A DNA stretch of 64,000 bases, taken from contig QAOA01002417.1 in the NCBI GenBank assembly GCA_003255065.1, forward strand, positions 1,374,122 through 1,438,121. Reading direction: 5' to 3'. Origin of the DNA: Cercis canadensis (lineage: Eukaryota > Streptophyta > Magnoliopsida > Fabales > Fabaceae). Positions 1 to 19,698 of this stretch are shown in pieces. Position numbers and translations under genes: made by a program. The notes under the pieces are model-generated. The model was given only the letters and a program-made list of their open reading frames with translations. It was not told the DNA's origin and ran no database searches. Every line of letters begins with the position of its first letter. Positions within the stretch are counted from its first letter, which is position 1.

Positions 1-3280
<3,280 letters not shown>

Positions 3281-3947
3281 CCAACTGTTGCCTATTCCTT
3301 CCACATAATTTTGTAGCCTCTTCTGGATGCCACTGTACCTCTCTTCATCAGTAACACTCATCGTCCCTGGTGCAACTACCGGCTTCCTTTCCTACTACAT
3401 TTTTTTCTTTTCTAATACATAATTGTGTTGAATATCAATTTGTATCTGACAAAGAAATCCCAAGGGGGTTCTTTCAAGTTTTTGTTGCTTTTTATGTTTT
3501 CTGTAGAATATATACTATAGAACAACCTCAGATGAAATAAAATCACGGATATCATAATCATGCCTTATTTTGTTAGAATTTAGAAAGCATACCAATCTTT
3601 GTTCCTTTTTGCCTTGTATGGTTTTAACTTGTACCATACTGGAGAACAGTTGATATTAGGATTGATCTATTTTGCTAATTATAGTTATACTAGTGGCTTT
3701 TATGATTGATTGGATTTTTTCCAGCCAATTAAATGCTAATTGCATACTTTTTTCCCCCCTATTTTCCCGTAAAGAATTCTTCATCTTCATTAATTTTGAT
3801 GTCATAATTAAAAGGAAAAATGTGTTCTTGGCCAAGAAATTTTTCTGATGATAGGTTCCCGCGTTGACTTGGGAGATGATATTTCATGCATCATTCAATC
3901 AATGGTCCTTACAAAAGACTTGAATCCCATGCCCACTAAATAAAAAA
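3281..3947. other. 3' flank of GLR copy 1 with a relic satellite unit
   Basis: The start, to about 3570, aligns with the 3' flank of GLR copy 2 and should hold the 3' UTR. Bases about 3778-3947 match 10380-10500. They include the TTCTTGGCCAAGAAA start, the GATGATATTTCAT core and the CCACTAAATAAA segment of the satellite unit found after copy 2. The unit is interrupted by the MITE at 3948-4493. Its remainder is recognisable about 120 bp beyond the element (GAAGGATTGCAT...GTAGTGTC near 4618-4643). Confidence 0.7.
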
Positions 3948-4493
3948 GGCTTAATAACAATTTTACTCTTTCTATTTTAACAATTTAGATTTTTTAGTCT
4001 ATTTTTTAAAAATGAACTATTGAGTTTTTCCATATTCATAAAATATATAATTTTTGTCCATTTGTCTTTAAGTCAAAATTCTTAGGTTTATTTCAAGTTA
4101 TAAAGTTCCCTGATTCATAATCTTACAATTTAAATTAAAGAGTTACGTCTTGTGAACCTCTCCATTAATTTCAGTTTGATTTAACGGTAGATAAGTCTAA
4201 ATTTTTGGTTAGATAAAAACTTCTAGTTTTGGTATTTTGGACTGAGTCCTACCGTTAGATCGAGTTGAAATTTAGTGAGGAGGTTCACAAGACGTAGTTC
4301 TTCCATCTGAACGGTGAAATTATGAATAAGAAAACTTAACACTTTAAAATAAACCTAAAAATTTTGACTTAAAGACAAATAGATTAAAATTGTACATTTT
4401 ATGAATATAAAAGGATTCAATAGTTCATTTTTAAAGAAGGGAACCAAAAAATTTAAATTGTTAAAATAAGGGGACTAAAATTACAATTAAACC
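3948..4493. mobile_element. Fold-back MITE, Mutator-like (9-bp target duplication)
   Basis: This 546-bp element consists almost wholly of two long inverted arms. The left arm begins GGCTTAATAACAATTTTACT and the right end, reversed, begins GGTTTAATTGTAATTTTAGT. The arms stay alignable for over 200 bp; for example GTCTTTAAGTCAAAATTCTTAGG and ACGTCTTGTGAACCTC appear in both. It is flanked by a perfect 9-bp direct repeat AATAAAAAA (3939-3947 and 4494-4502). The 9-bp duplication and long terminal inverted repeats fit Mutator-type non-autonomous elements. The flank is A-rich, but the 9-bp match falls exactly at both ends of the inverted repeat. It carries no coding capacity. Confidence 0.82.
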
Positions 4494-4502
4494 AATAAAA
4501 AA

Positions 4503-5796
4503 TGCAGTTTTTTTAAGTGTTACCTTTAGCCTCAGCAGAATCATTACAATATAATATAATAGCATCTAAAAATTAGATTTAGTGAACACATTATAAATTC
4601 ACGACCGCATTAGACCCTTGAAGGATTGCATGTTCGTAGTGTCACTGCCATAAATCATAAAATAAATAAATAATTGATATAACTAATATAATTATCATGT
4701 CCGTATAGACTGTATTAGCCAGTTAGCCGCCCCTGCATCAGTTTCAACGTGGGTCCATTGACTTTACTTTAATTTTTGTTCTGGACTCGCTGGAATAGTG
4801 CTCCTTCTGGTGCAGGTGTGCAGGCATTTCTTTCTCATGGCCAAGAAAAAGAAAACGACTATTTCTCGAAATTCCACCACTACTTCTCAACCAATGGTGT
4901 CTCTCCTGTTATTATCTGTTTCATACCCAGAGCCCAGAGGTTCACAGCTCCTGGTGCATAGTGACAAACATCTTCAATCGGATGAATATGATTTCCCACA
5001 CGAGGCTGATTTACAGTCCTACTGCTTTAGATGCCAAGGGTAACTTTTGACCATATAAAAAGAAAAATGAAACAAATATCTCAGGTGGGTAGTATTTATG
5101 GATAACATCATGAACATTAAAAAAGTTGCCCTTTAAGATTTGTTCTTGCTTCTCCTCAAGTTTCTTTCTTTTTCTTCAGTGCCCAGGTTTCCCATTATGT
5201 TTATGTTCTTTCTCTGCTTCTGCTTTTGGACAAGACATGGCGGCTAGCTCACGTTGATCCTTTGACGCTCGAATTGAACCAAACTTCAGGTTATCTGTCC
5301 CATCTTGCTGCTATAGGTAGTAGCTGCTATTTTGTGATTTTTTAAGATATGTCCTTTTTTAACTGCTAGTGCATTAGTGTTTTGTTCTTTGCATGTTCTT
5401 TTGTTTCTCTTGAGTTAACAGCTCGAGAAATCTGCTAATTTTTGCTTTGATAGCAGGTGCTTCAGTGCTTTATTCTTTCCCATCTTGTGTGTCTGAGATG
5501 TTCCTTGCGTCTGTTTTTATGTTGTTTGTTTGCCTTTTATTACAAGTTCCAAACCTTTGATTTGGGTCTATGTCAATACCTATATGCTAGTGCTTTCTGG
5601 TTTTCTTGGCCTATAATTTACTATCGAAGGTCAGGATTGGGAGGTTCAGTCTATATCACAAGAAGTCACCCTTTCTGGGATACAAGTGTTTAATTTTTTG
5701 GTCTTTCTGAATTAATTCTTCTAATATTGAGGATATTGCTTTACTTCTTTGTTGAACAGGGTGATACTTAGTGGATTTTCTTTGGCGACTTCAACC
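4503..5796 (+). promoter_or_regulatory. Intergenic region, promoter and 5' leader of GLR copy 2
   Basis: This holds the space between the GLR genes and the 5' leader of copy 2. A splice acceptor (TTGTTGAACAG) ends at 5759, 38 bp before the ATG at 5797, so the leader probably contains an intron. T-rich intron-like sequence runs from about 5100 to 5759. I cannot place the transcription start or a TATA box with confidence. Short open frames around 4776-5043 and 5457-5693 have no recognisable similarity. Confidence 0.45.
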
Positions 5797-9903
<4,107 letters not shown>

Positions 9904-10428
9904 ATCAATTTGTACACTGCAATCCCCTCTCCCTTCCAACCTAAAAAAATGCCTACGGCTGCTTTTCAATTTTTGTTCCTTTTTATGCTTTCTGTAGAAT
10001 ATATAACATAATACAACCTTAGATGAAAGTGTAATCATAGAAAGCAGACCAGTTGTTTGCCTCCTCCCCTGGCTTGTAGCCAGCCTTGTACGGTTGTACC
10101 ATAGGCGAGACTAATTGGTATCAGGATTAATCTGTTGGCAATTGAATCTTTATACAAGTTGGGTCTTTATGATTTTTTGGATTTTTTCCTTGCCAATTAA
10201 ATGCTAATTTGCGCGCTTATTTTCATATATTTCTTGCACATCTTACTTGCATCACTAGTTTTATATAAAAATAAATAGATACAAGAGATATTTAATTAAA
10301 ATTGTTATGCTGGAGCTTTAAGTGAGAATTGAAAAGTGTACATGTACAAGGAATTATTTTATCCATTTTACTATTTGGGCTCTTCATCTTCATTAATTTT
10401 GATGTCATAATTAAAAAGAAAAATAAAG
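9904..10428. other. 3' flank of GLR copy 2
   Basis: The 3' UTR and flank align with the flank of copy 1 (for example GCTTTCTGTAGAATATATA and CTTCATCTTCATTAATTTTGATGTCATAATTAAAA), so the duplication included this flank. I see no gene here. Confidence 0.6.
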
Positions 10429-12030
10429 TCTTCTTGGCCAAGAAAATTTCTCATCAATAGGTGCCCTGCTTGAATTGGGAGAATGATATTTCATTTTTTA
10501 ACCACTAAATAAATCTTCTGTGCATTTAAGATTGCATGATGCTGTGGAAGGATTGCATAATGGTAGTGTCCATGAAAAAAAGACCACACAGACGAGTTGC
10601 CAGGAAAAGTCAAAACGAGGAGATTGTAGAAACGATTGATAATCATACAAATGTAATGTCTTCTTAGCCAAGAAAATTTCCCATCAATAGGTGTCTGGCT
10701 TAAATTGGGAAAATGATATTTCATTTTCCAACCACAAAATAAATCTTCTGTGCATTCAAGATTGCATGATGTTGTGGAAGAATTGCATAATGGTAGTGTC
10801 TATAAAAAAAAAAAAAGACCACACGAACGAGTCGCCAGGAAAAGTCAGAACAAGGAGATTGTAGAAACGATTGATAATCATACAAATGTTATGTCTTCTT
10901 GGCCAAGAAAATTTCCTATCAATAGGTGCCTGACTTGAATTGGGAGAATGATATTTCAATTTTCAACTACTAAATAAATCTTCTATGCATTTAAAATTGC
11001 ATGATGCTGTGGAAGGATTGCATAATGGTAATGTCTATCAAAGAAAAGACCACATAGACGAGTTGCCGGGAAAGGTCAAAACAAGGAGATTTTGGAAACG
11101 ATTGATATACAAATGTAATGTCTTCTTGGCCAAGAAAATTTCCCATCAATAGATGCCCCGCTTGAATTGGGAGAATGATATTTCATTTTCCAACCACTAA
11201 ATAAATCTTTTGTGCATTTAAGATTGCATGATGCTGTGGAAGGATTGCATAATGGTAATGTCCATCAAAAAAAGACCACATAGACGAGTTGCCAGGAAAG
11301 GTCAACATGAAGAGATTGTAGAAACGATTGATAATCATACAAATGTAATGTTTTTTTGGCTAAGAAAATTTCCCATCAATAGGTGTCTGGCTTGAATTGG
11401 GAAAATGATATTTCATTTTCCAACCACTAAATAAATCTTCTATGCATTTAAGATTGCATGATGCTATGGAAGAATTGCATAATGGTAGAGTCTATAAAAG
11501 ACCACATGGATGAGTTGCCAGGAAAAGTCAGACCGAGGGGATTGTAGAAACAATTGATAATCATACAAATGTTATGTCTTCTTGGCAAAGAAAATTTCCC
11601 ATCAATAGGTGCCCGACTCGAATTGGGAGAATGATATTTCATTTTTCAACCACTAAATAAATCTTTTGTGCATTTAAGATTGCATGATGTTGTGGAAGGA
11701 TTGCATGATGGTAGCGTCTATCAAAAAAAAGACCACACGGACGAGTTGCTAGGAAAGGTCAAAACGAGGAGATTTTAGAAACAATTGATATACAAATGTA
11801 ATGTCTTCTTGGCCAAGAAAATTTCTCATCAATAGGTGCACCGCTTGAATTGGAAGAATGATATTTCATTTTCTAACCACTAAATAAATCTTCTGTGCAT
11901 TTAAGATTGCATGATGCTGTAGAAGGATTGCATAATGGTAGTGTCTATAAAAAAAAAGACCACACGAACGAGTTGCCAGGAAATGTCAGAACGAGGAGAT
12001 TGTAGAAACGATTGATAATCATACAAATGT
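10429..12030. repeat. Seven-unit tandem satellite, about 229 bp per unit, with higher-order structure
   Basis: Units start at 10429, 10659, 10894, 11121, 11351, 11577 and 11804, each with TCTTCTTGGCCAAGAAAATT or a close variant, and are 226-235 bp long. Each unit then reads through GAATGATATTTCAT, CCACTAAATAAATCTT, GATTGCATGATGCTGTGGAAG, a short A-run, AAAGACCACA, GAGTTGCCAGGAAA and AGAAACGATTGAT. Diagnostic variants recur every third unit: units 2 and 5 share GTGTCTGGCTT and GGGAAAATGA, and units 3 and 6 share GATATACAAATG. Unit 7 begins like units 1 and 4 but ends like units 2 and 5. Similar short open frames on the - strand repeat from unit to unit but look incidental. Confidence 0.93.
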
Positions 12031-12220
12031 TCTATGGATGTGTTACAATGATCAGAGATAACATATACATTATAAGATTATGATTAAGTTACAGTATTCG
12101 GAAACCTGCTGGTTGAGGTAATGGAAGATAATTTTATCAATATAATTTGTTCCATGCTGCAACGGTGCAACCATTCTTCCCCTTAGCGTATTCCTGAGCT
12201 ATCAGAACAAGGCCAAAACA
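12031..12220 (-). other. Likely 3' UTR and downstream flank of IRE1
   Basis: This is unique sequence between the end of the satellite and the IRE1 stop codon. It probably carries the IRE1 3' UTR. No poly(A) signal stands out. Confidence 0.4.
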
Positions 12221-15200
12221 CTAATCAACGTTATTAAAATACCTTTGAAAACCTTCCTCCTTCTTGCAATATTTGCATATAATTTTGAATACTTCCATCA
12301 AGAGTCTCGGAAATCGACTTGCAAAGTAGTCATTGAATCCTTCCGGTACAGGCCCTACAAGCTCCTGAAAAGCCAGCAAGATAGCAAATATAAGCCATAA
12401 ATGCAATGCTTGCATGTCCTGAAGATTTGCAGCTTATGCATGAGCTAGTAACATACTGTTAACATCCCGTGGCCTAAAGGTTTAATCTTTTCAAAGATTA
12501 TCCTCTCAAGCCCCGCCCTCAATCAAAGAATAAAAGAGAAGAGAATCAATTCATGATGTGAATGTTAGTCTGAGGAAGAACCTGAATTTCTTGAGGCAAT
12601 TCTCTATAATGATTCAGTTTGTTTCTCATGACTCGCAACAAGTCTCGGACACTGTCAAACTTATATCTTCTGTAACGGCCAATGTTAGTAATGAAGGCTG
12701 CTTCCAGCTTTTCATCCCATTTTGTACCTAAAGCTACTGGCGCAATATGTTCTAATGCCTTCAGAATATCAGAAGTAGTCTCCCTATCTTCTAGTTCCAC
12801 CCTGTCACTGGCGTCACGAAGAAATGAAAGTCTCATCTCGGAACTCCAGAAAAAAGGATGTTGCAATACTTCAGATGCCTTTGGCCTGAAAATAAATGAG
12901 AATACTTCTTCAATGAAATTGAAAGCATGTAATGTAACCAGACAAGAGCACGAACATAAAAATATACTTCTAGTCCCTCTCATTTTAAGTTAGGGATCAT
13001 TCATACAAGGCATGATGGTTTAAATTTTGAGCCTTCAAAGTTCAAATGCTAGAGAGAAACACACTGAAGAGCTTCATTGGACATATTGTACATGGCTAGC
13101 AAACCTTGTCAACAAAGCATTTTCAAGGGCAATAACTTTTCTCTGTGAGTCAATCATTTCATGCCAACAACTAAGCAAAACATAACAACCTGCAACACCT
13201 ACTAAGGTACAAAAATATATTTCAATTTTCCAGAAATTCACATTGAATTATAATAATATACCTTAGGTCAGGGTCAGAGTATAATAAACGAGAAATAAGA
13301 TCCTCAGCTTCAGGAAGGAACTCCACTAAGAAAAGGTCCATTTGGTTTTTCACAATATTAACATCACGTTCAAGACGTTCTCCAAACGGATGTCTTCCCC
13401 CAGTAATGCAGAAAAATAGGACACAACCTAAACTAAACAAATCAACAGCCCGCGTTTGGCGTCCAAGAGCAAGCTGTTCTGGTGCTTGCCAACCTGAACT
13501 ACCACAGCCTGCAATTGAGATATTAAATCCTAGAGTAAGATAATGAATTGGTTGAGACCTGTAGACTGATATCTTGTATTAGACTAAAGCAGAATGCCCT
13601 TGCTGAAAAAATAAAAATGGTAAAAAAAAAGCACTATAGATTAACAAAATGATCAACAATATTCAGATAAACTCATCTTATGCTAGACATCATAGGCCCT
13701 TCACACAGCAAATGCTAAAGATCACAAACATTTTCTTCTCAGGAGCACTTACCAGTGGCATTATGACCCAAAGAGGACATATCTCCAAGAAGGCGTTTGC
13801 TGATGCCCATATCAGAAAGCTTTGCACATAAGGATTTCTCCTTGATTATTAAAACATTTTGGGGTTTCAAATCCCGATGTATTATTCCCAATTCATGCAA
13901 ATGAACAAGCCCAGAAACCACACCCCTGTGTTCGAATACATAAAGAGAAAGTCAAGAAGAGACCAAATGAAATTTAAATAAAACTGCGTAAAATAAAATC
14001 AACTTGGAAAGTGAGCATCCATATGCGACCTTTCATAAAATAAAGACAAGCTTAAATCTCAAGTAATTTGGTCAACTGCAAGAATTCTAAATGAAAACTA
14101 AATAGGACCCTTCATGTGAATCCTTAGCCATTCTGCATTGCCATGCTTTCCTTCAATCCTTTCACTATCATATCTTATTACCTCCATCCATGTCATCCTT
14201 GATATTCCTCTCAGACTTTTGGATTCTCCTATTATGTGGTGATACGGAAACCATTCCAGTCAATTTTCTCTCATCTTTCCTTTGTTGAAGCTACCTCTAC
14301 ATTTGATCTAACATCTTCATTTATCACCATCCTTCCTGGTGCTTCCACACACCAACCCATTTTTTTCATAAAAGAATTCGCTCTTTGGCAGCAACGATGG
14401 TCCTGCACATCAACCATAACATTCTTGTCTCCACTCTGTTAATTTTCTGAGCATGAAAACTCTTGACAGCCCAACATTCTGTGCCAGAAAAGTGATCCTG
14501 GGGCCTAGTGTAGTCTCATAAAACATACCACAAATCTCAAAGGTATTCTGGATATAACAAAAGCTTCACACTTTTCCATTACATCAAATCACCTCACCAT
14601 TATTTCGAACAATGGAGCTTGTGCCCCTCTATTTTAACAGAACCATCACCTGCCATCCTACTTTTGCTAGACTCACACTGCATATACTTGTTCTTTATCC
14701 TATTTAGGATAATTCACCTGAAGATTCTAAGCTAATCCTCAAAGTAGTAATTGTCTCTTCAAAATTATCTCTAATTAGATTACTAATTAGTAGGTAGTGA
14801 GTACTCTCTCTTCTTTCCAAAACCAGTGAACCTCTTTAGGAACCTGATCATAATCCTTCTCCAAATCAAATAAAAACCAAATGTAGGTCTCCTTCTCTCC
14901 CCATTCTTTTCCAAAAGCCTCCTATAAGAATATACCTTCAATGGTGAATATTCTTAGCCTTAATCAAACCTACCCCATAAAACTATTGCTGCTAATCTCA
15001 ACCTATACTCCATAACTCTTCCCCATAATCTTTGTTCTTATCAATGAGAACTACAGTACTCCTCCGTGAATAAGACATCTCAGAAATCTACAAAATTTGG
15101 TTGTTTTGCTAACTATATGATGCCCACTTCACCTAAGCATTTGCAGAACTCCATAATAATTTCATTTGATCATACAGCTTTCCCTAACTTCACTTTTTCC

Positions 15201-18200
15201 ATTTGGCTGTTGGCATAGCATGGTACAGGAAAGAGGAAGTTTTAAACCCATATGTACCAAGACATTATATCTATTAATGTTCCATTGCATTAACAAAGCT
15301 GCATACTAACCTCATCAGCTTCAATAATAGAGGTGACGGGTAGCCATTTGCTTTCCAAAGATTTTGCATATTATCTGTCCCCATCTCCATCTGCGACTTT
15401 AACATACATCTGGAAGTTTGGTCCTTGCTAAACACTGAGTTTTCTGATATATCTGAGTAAACCTGAATCAAATCATCTAAGCTGCAAGTACAACGCTCCA
15501 GAGCAAGGTAAACAAAATCTTGATCATATTCCACCCCATACCATCGGACAATGTTTGGATGACGGTCGGATGCAATGAGATTTTGAATTTCTTTGAAGGC
15601 TACATCATGATGAGCCTGCACAAGACGCTTGACAGCAACATTTCGGCCTTCGTAGATTCCCTCTAGGACAATTGTGCCATTGCTTCCCTTAGCGATTTCT
15701 TTATTTGATACTAATAGTTTACCAATCCTACGTCCATCAGCACCTTCGTCAACTTTATTAAATTGCAGCAGTGCTTCCCTATCAGTTTCACCACGTGTCA
15801 GTACATCCTCATCTTCTGATGGCAGATGCTTATCCTTCTTATCAACAGTGCCACTGTTCTTTCCTGACTTACGTGTTCTCTTTTTCTTAGGAGATCCGCT
15901 TTTTAAATCAGATTCACTCTTTTGGCCCTTGAATATAATTTTTTCTTTAACCATCAGAGTATAGTAATATATTGGCAAACCCAGGAGAAAGACCATAAAC
16001 AATATAAGAGGTAATGCTGTCAACCCTGTCAACCATTCTATCACCCTATTTACATCAACTTCCCCTGATACACTAATCTCCACTGGAGGCTGAGGGAGTG
16101 CAGCTGCATTATCATTATTCTCATAGAATCTCATATTTGGCTGCAGAGGAGGTAAAGAATTTGGCACAGGGGCAGCCACAGGCCCAAGAAGCATCATATT
16201 TTCATCATGGCCCTTTAAGAACCTATCAACATTAGGCTGTGAAGGAAGCATTGGATTCGAAGGAGGTGTTGGGAGCATTTCCTTTTCATGATAAGCCCTG
16301 GGTAATCTTTCAGGGATAGAAGATTCTAATAGGAAATTCTTTCGCAGACGATAGACTTCTTTTTTCTCTAAACATGGATATGGCATAGCAAAATCCAAGC
16401 CAATGTCAGCAGCATACTTATCCTCTGAATCGAAAGAAGGACTAGATGGATCATTATGTTGGCAATACAATATGGCCTCAAATTCAGCTACTGTCATACT
16501 CCATAGAACCTTTTCTGATGTTGGACCAACAGATTGTAGAGAATAATCCGTCCTAAATATTTTCAGTAGCAGCTCTGGCGTATTTAGCTCCAAAGCATCA
16601 GCTTTCACCAGCTCCTGATTCTTTCTACTAGGAACATCCTTAACACTCTGCTTTTCATCACTCCACCATGCAGAAGAATTATCAAAATCCGATATAGCAT
16701 AGCTTCGAATGATACTTCCAGTCTTAGCGTCAATGTCAAACACAGTGCTTCTTTTGGATCCAAGTGTAACTGCTCCATCATCTGATATGGTAGGTGTCGC
16801 TCGTACAAAATCTGCAATTGATGTTGAGAGTCTCTGCAGACACAGTAAACCAATCAGCAGGAACATCATGTAAAGTATTTATCAAAAAATAACAGCACTT
16901 GCACCACCATTAAAAAAAAAAAATGGTAACATAATTGGTTCCAATATCAGAACAGTTAAAAAAAAAAAAAAGGGAATTTGTCTTAAACCACCCAAAAAAA
17001 AACTTGATAACATAATTGGTCATGATACATCCATAAAACCTGGTGCAACAGCAAAAGCCCATAATGCAATGCAAATTTTATGCAGAGCAGCAGAAAAGGC
17101 CAAAGTGAGTAAAGCAGAGAAATCAAGAAATATGGTCATGCATTATCAAGTATAACAGTTTCTTTATCCAAAAGAACAATAGTAGCTTGTCAAGGATCCA
17201 ATATAAACATAATTATCAACCCCAGAAAATTTGTCTTAAACCAAAATCTAAATGCCAATACTGTAGAAAAGCATTGATAAAACAATTACATTGTATTGAT
17301 ATCTTCACCCATACCATTTTACCAAAGTGCTTGGTTTGAACATATAACCCCCAGTCATCTCCACATTCCAGGAACTCAGTACTTAGTCCAGAAACATTTT
17401 CTTTATCGTTATCCTTGTTGACAGGAGCTTGATATGAACTGTAAATGGGTGATCCTGTTTCAAATGACCATATTACTCTCATGGAAACACTCTCCACCAA
17501 ATACATTGTCCCATCTAGAGCAGCAATGAGTGCAGTATCACGCTTACTGTCCAATGGAAATATAAGAAACAAGTGAAGTAATATGGTTAGATTAAAACTT
17601 ACCAAAAGAAGAAAGTAATATGGCTAAGATAGTCATGATACCAGCACCATGATGTTCAAACAAAGCTACAAATAGGACTTAGCAACAAATTAGTATAATG
17701 CACAAATTTCAGTTGCATAACTATGTTCCTTAACATATATTGCTTAGCTAGCTAAAACTGCAGCATCCATGCTCAAAAAGGGTCAACCCCATTTTATAAC
17801 ATTGAAGCCCACTTCAAATTCAGCATCCATGCTCAGAAATTTCTTTAAAATAATATACCAAACACCATTCAGAAAGTGTCATCTCATATTGATTAATTAT
17901 CAATTATAAGTCTCTTCAAACATTACAAGATTCCAGGTGAAGTTCGTATAGAGACCAATAAAAAGGAACTAAAACTTAAATTTCGAATAAAATAAGGAAA
18001 ATGAGCTAGGAACTCACGGTGGCAGAGACAGAAGATTTCGGCTTGGACGGCTTGGAGGAGGCCGAGATAAGCCCTTATAGTCATTCCCATGAGAATCCAG
18101 AAGAGGAAGCGAGACTTGGGAGTTCTCTGACTTCGATACATCACCGTTTAAGCTCGAAAGCAGCGCGATTAGCAATATCAAAGCGCTTGAAACCCAAAGA

Positions 18201-18214
18201 AACCCGTATTTCAT
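12221..18214 (-). CDS. IRE1: IRE1, ER stress sensor kinase/endoribonuclease
   Basis: Exons from the 5' end: 18214-18018, 17546-17315, 16833-15311, 13925-13753, 13508-13262, 12885-12582 and 12364-12221; 939 aa. IRE1 senses unfolded protein in the ER lumen, oligomerises, splices bZIP60 mRNA and cleaves ER-bound mRNAs (family knowledge). Seen here: a signal peptide (MKYGFLWVSSALILLIALLS); a luminal sensor to about residue 400 (TLGSKRSTVFDIDAKTG); a membrane segment at about 408-435; a basic linker (PKKKRTRKSGK); and a kinase at about 520-800 with GSNGTIV, VAVKRL, HRDLKPQN and DMG, the plant IRE1 form of DFG. The KEN RNase domain spans about 805-935, with RNKLNHYREL supplying the catalytic Asn and His. 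The ATG at 18214 was chosen because it opens the signal peptide; the frame is open upstream but has no IRE1-like sequence. It is somewhat longer than Arabidopsis IRE1A/B. It is divergent from RRP44A. Confidence 0.96.
14095..15230 (-). mobile_element. Decayed RTE-type LINE fragment in IRE1 intron 3
   Basis: Read on the - strand, this 1.1-kb part of the 1385-bp intron resembles the reverse transcriptase and C-terminal part of plant RTE LINEs. DLEKDYDQVPKEV (near 14850) matches the family motif DLEKAYDRVPREV. Further on are KMREN-LEWF (near 14265), matching KMRENRLRWFGHV, and TWMEV...EWLRIH (near 14110-14190), matching the family C-terminus. Stops and frame changes are many, so it is an old, dead copy, 5'-truncated. 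It lies in the same orientation as the host gene. I cannot define the exact ends or a target duplication. Confidence 0.75.
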
Positions 18215-18768
18215 GTGGGGGTCTTTAGCAATGTGCTCCAAAATAAATCGACACGAAAGGATGCGTTTTTGTGTCGGGCAAGAAGAGCTGTGCGACCTGG
18301 TATGGATTGCAACAGGGATTAAGGAGAAGGGAGAGAAGGAGGTGACAGAAATCAGAGGAGAACAGCGACAGGCAGCATCGAAGATTCGAAGCTTATTGTG
18401 ATTCTGTAATATTAGGATCTCCGCGTCGGAAAATAATCCCAACGTTGGACTTCTCTTACCATTAGAAACGCACCCAAGAAATGTCCACCATGGTGTTGGA
18501 ACATGGACCCTACCAGAATTGTTTTTTAAAATTTTTTTATTAGAAAGACACAATTCAACACGTCAGCAACTATTTTGGAGAGATCAAAGCGATAATAATT
18601 TTAGTAAATACAGATTATATTATAATACAAATATACCTTCCTTTTTTTTTCAATACATATATATACACACATTTTAATATTAAATGGCATATAGTTAAGT
18701 GATATTGAGATTATTCTTAAAATTTGTAAATTTCGTATTTAAATCTATAATCATTATCAATATATTTA

Positions 18769-18815
<47 letters not shown>

Positions 18816-19698
18816 AATCAAATAATATTTTTGAATCTTTTGAGATAATTATTTCTAAGTTACTCATATAAGAATAATTATTAGTGGGTCACTAAAATAC
18901 TCTCTATTCTTACATAATTTTTTTTGCTATTATAAAGTATGTATACTTTTTTTATTTTTCAATTTTGTCCTTTTAAAGTCTCACTCAATTCCTCTCTTTT
19001 TCTTTTAGGAATTAGGTCTTACTATTTAAAATTTAAGATTTAAAACTTAGAATTAAGATTTATGATTTAGGATTTATGTTTTAGGGTCAAGAGTTTTAAT
19101 GTTTTAAAATAAAATTTTAGGGTTAAAGATATAAGTTTAACTATTTAAAAGTTTAGAGAAGAAGACAATTTGAGGCGTTAATAGCATCACATACCAAGCA
19201 TATGGTGTTTTTTTTGTTTCTTTTTGAATGGTCTTTTGTAAACAAGAGTTTGCCTCACATTTTAAAAATTTGGGGGTAGAGTACAATTGAATCTAAGTTA
19301 AAAGAGATAAAAAAATTTCTCAAAAAAAAAAAAAAGAGAAGTGTAGAAGTGTAGCTAATGTCAATATTACCATTTGTCAGCCACGTGTCAACCTGTTGGT
19401 GCAATACTGCAATGCTCTTCCGTGCATTTAGCAACCTCCATTTTCAATTTGGCACGGGCCGCACGGCGGGCTCCCCCTTCAAAAAAAAAAAAAAAATACC
19501 AAGAGTGAAAGAGAGTTCAATCTCCACTGACCTCGAGGGCTTGACTCGAAGCTCGGAGAACTTAGAAAAGGAGTGAAAGCCACGACGGTGGGGAAGTTCT
19601 GAGAACTGCGGCATCAGAACCCGTTCACCCTCCACCGCCATTGAAGACCTTCAAGTTCAAACTCAGCATTTCGTTGCTGGATTGAATTACTATTCAAG
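18215..19698. promoter_or_regulatory. Divergent intergenic region between IRE1 and RRP44A
   Basis: This 1.48-kb region must hold both promoters and both 5' leaders. It contains an (AT)n tract at 18774-18808. It also has degenerate TTTAGG-like A/T-rich repeats at about 19010-19110 and A-runs at 19321-19335 and 19483-19497. I found no clear ERSE or UPRE element by eye. Sequence from about 19450 to 19698 is GC-richer and likely RRP44A leader; about 18215-18470 is likely IRE1 leader. Confidence 0.55.
18774..18808. repeat. (AT)n microsatellite
   Basis: An uninterrupted AT dinucleotide run of about 35 bases lies in the IRE1/RRP44A intergenic region. It is likely length-polymorphic. Confidence 0.9.

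Noticed and set aside
10491-11642. Repeated - strand open frames of 64-77 codons starting MKYHSPNSS or similar, as a possible small-protein family
   Set aside because: They recur because the satellite unit recurs. They end at different points in each unit, have no known domain, and change with small indels.
10429-12030. Hammerhead ribozyme (retrozyme-like) in the repeat unit
   Set aside because: GAAAC and GACGAG-like words occur, but I could not find the CTGATGA core with matching stems on either strand.
18014-18553. A longer IRE1 start using the open frame upstream of 18214
   Set aside because: The upstream translation resembles no IRE1 N-terminus, while the ATG at 18214 opens a good signal peptide.
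19010-19110. Interstitial telomere repeats (TTTAGGG)
   Set aside because: Only degenerate ATTTAGGATTTA-like words; no run of exact heptamers.
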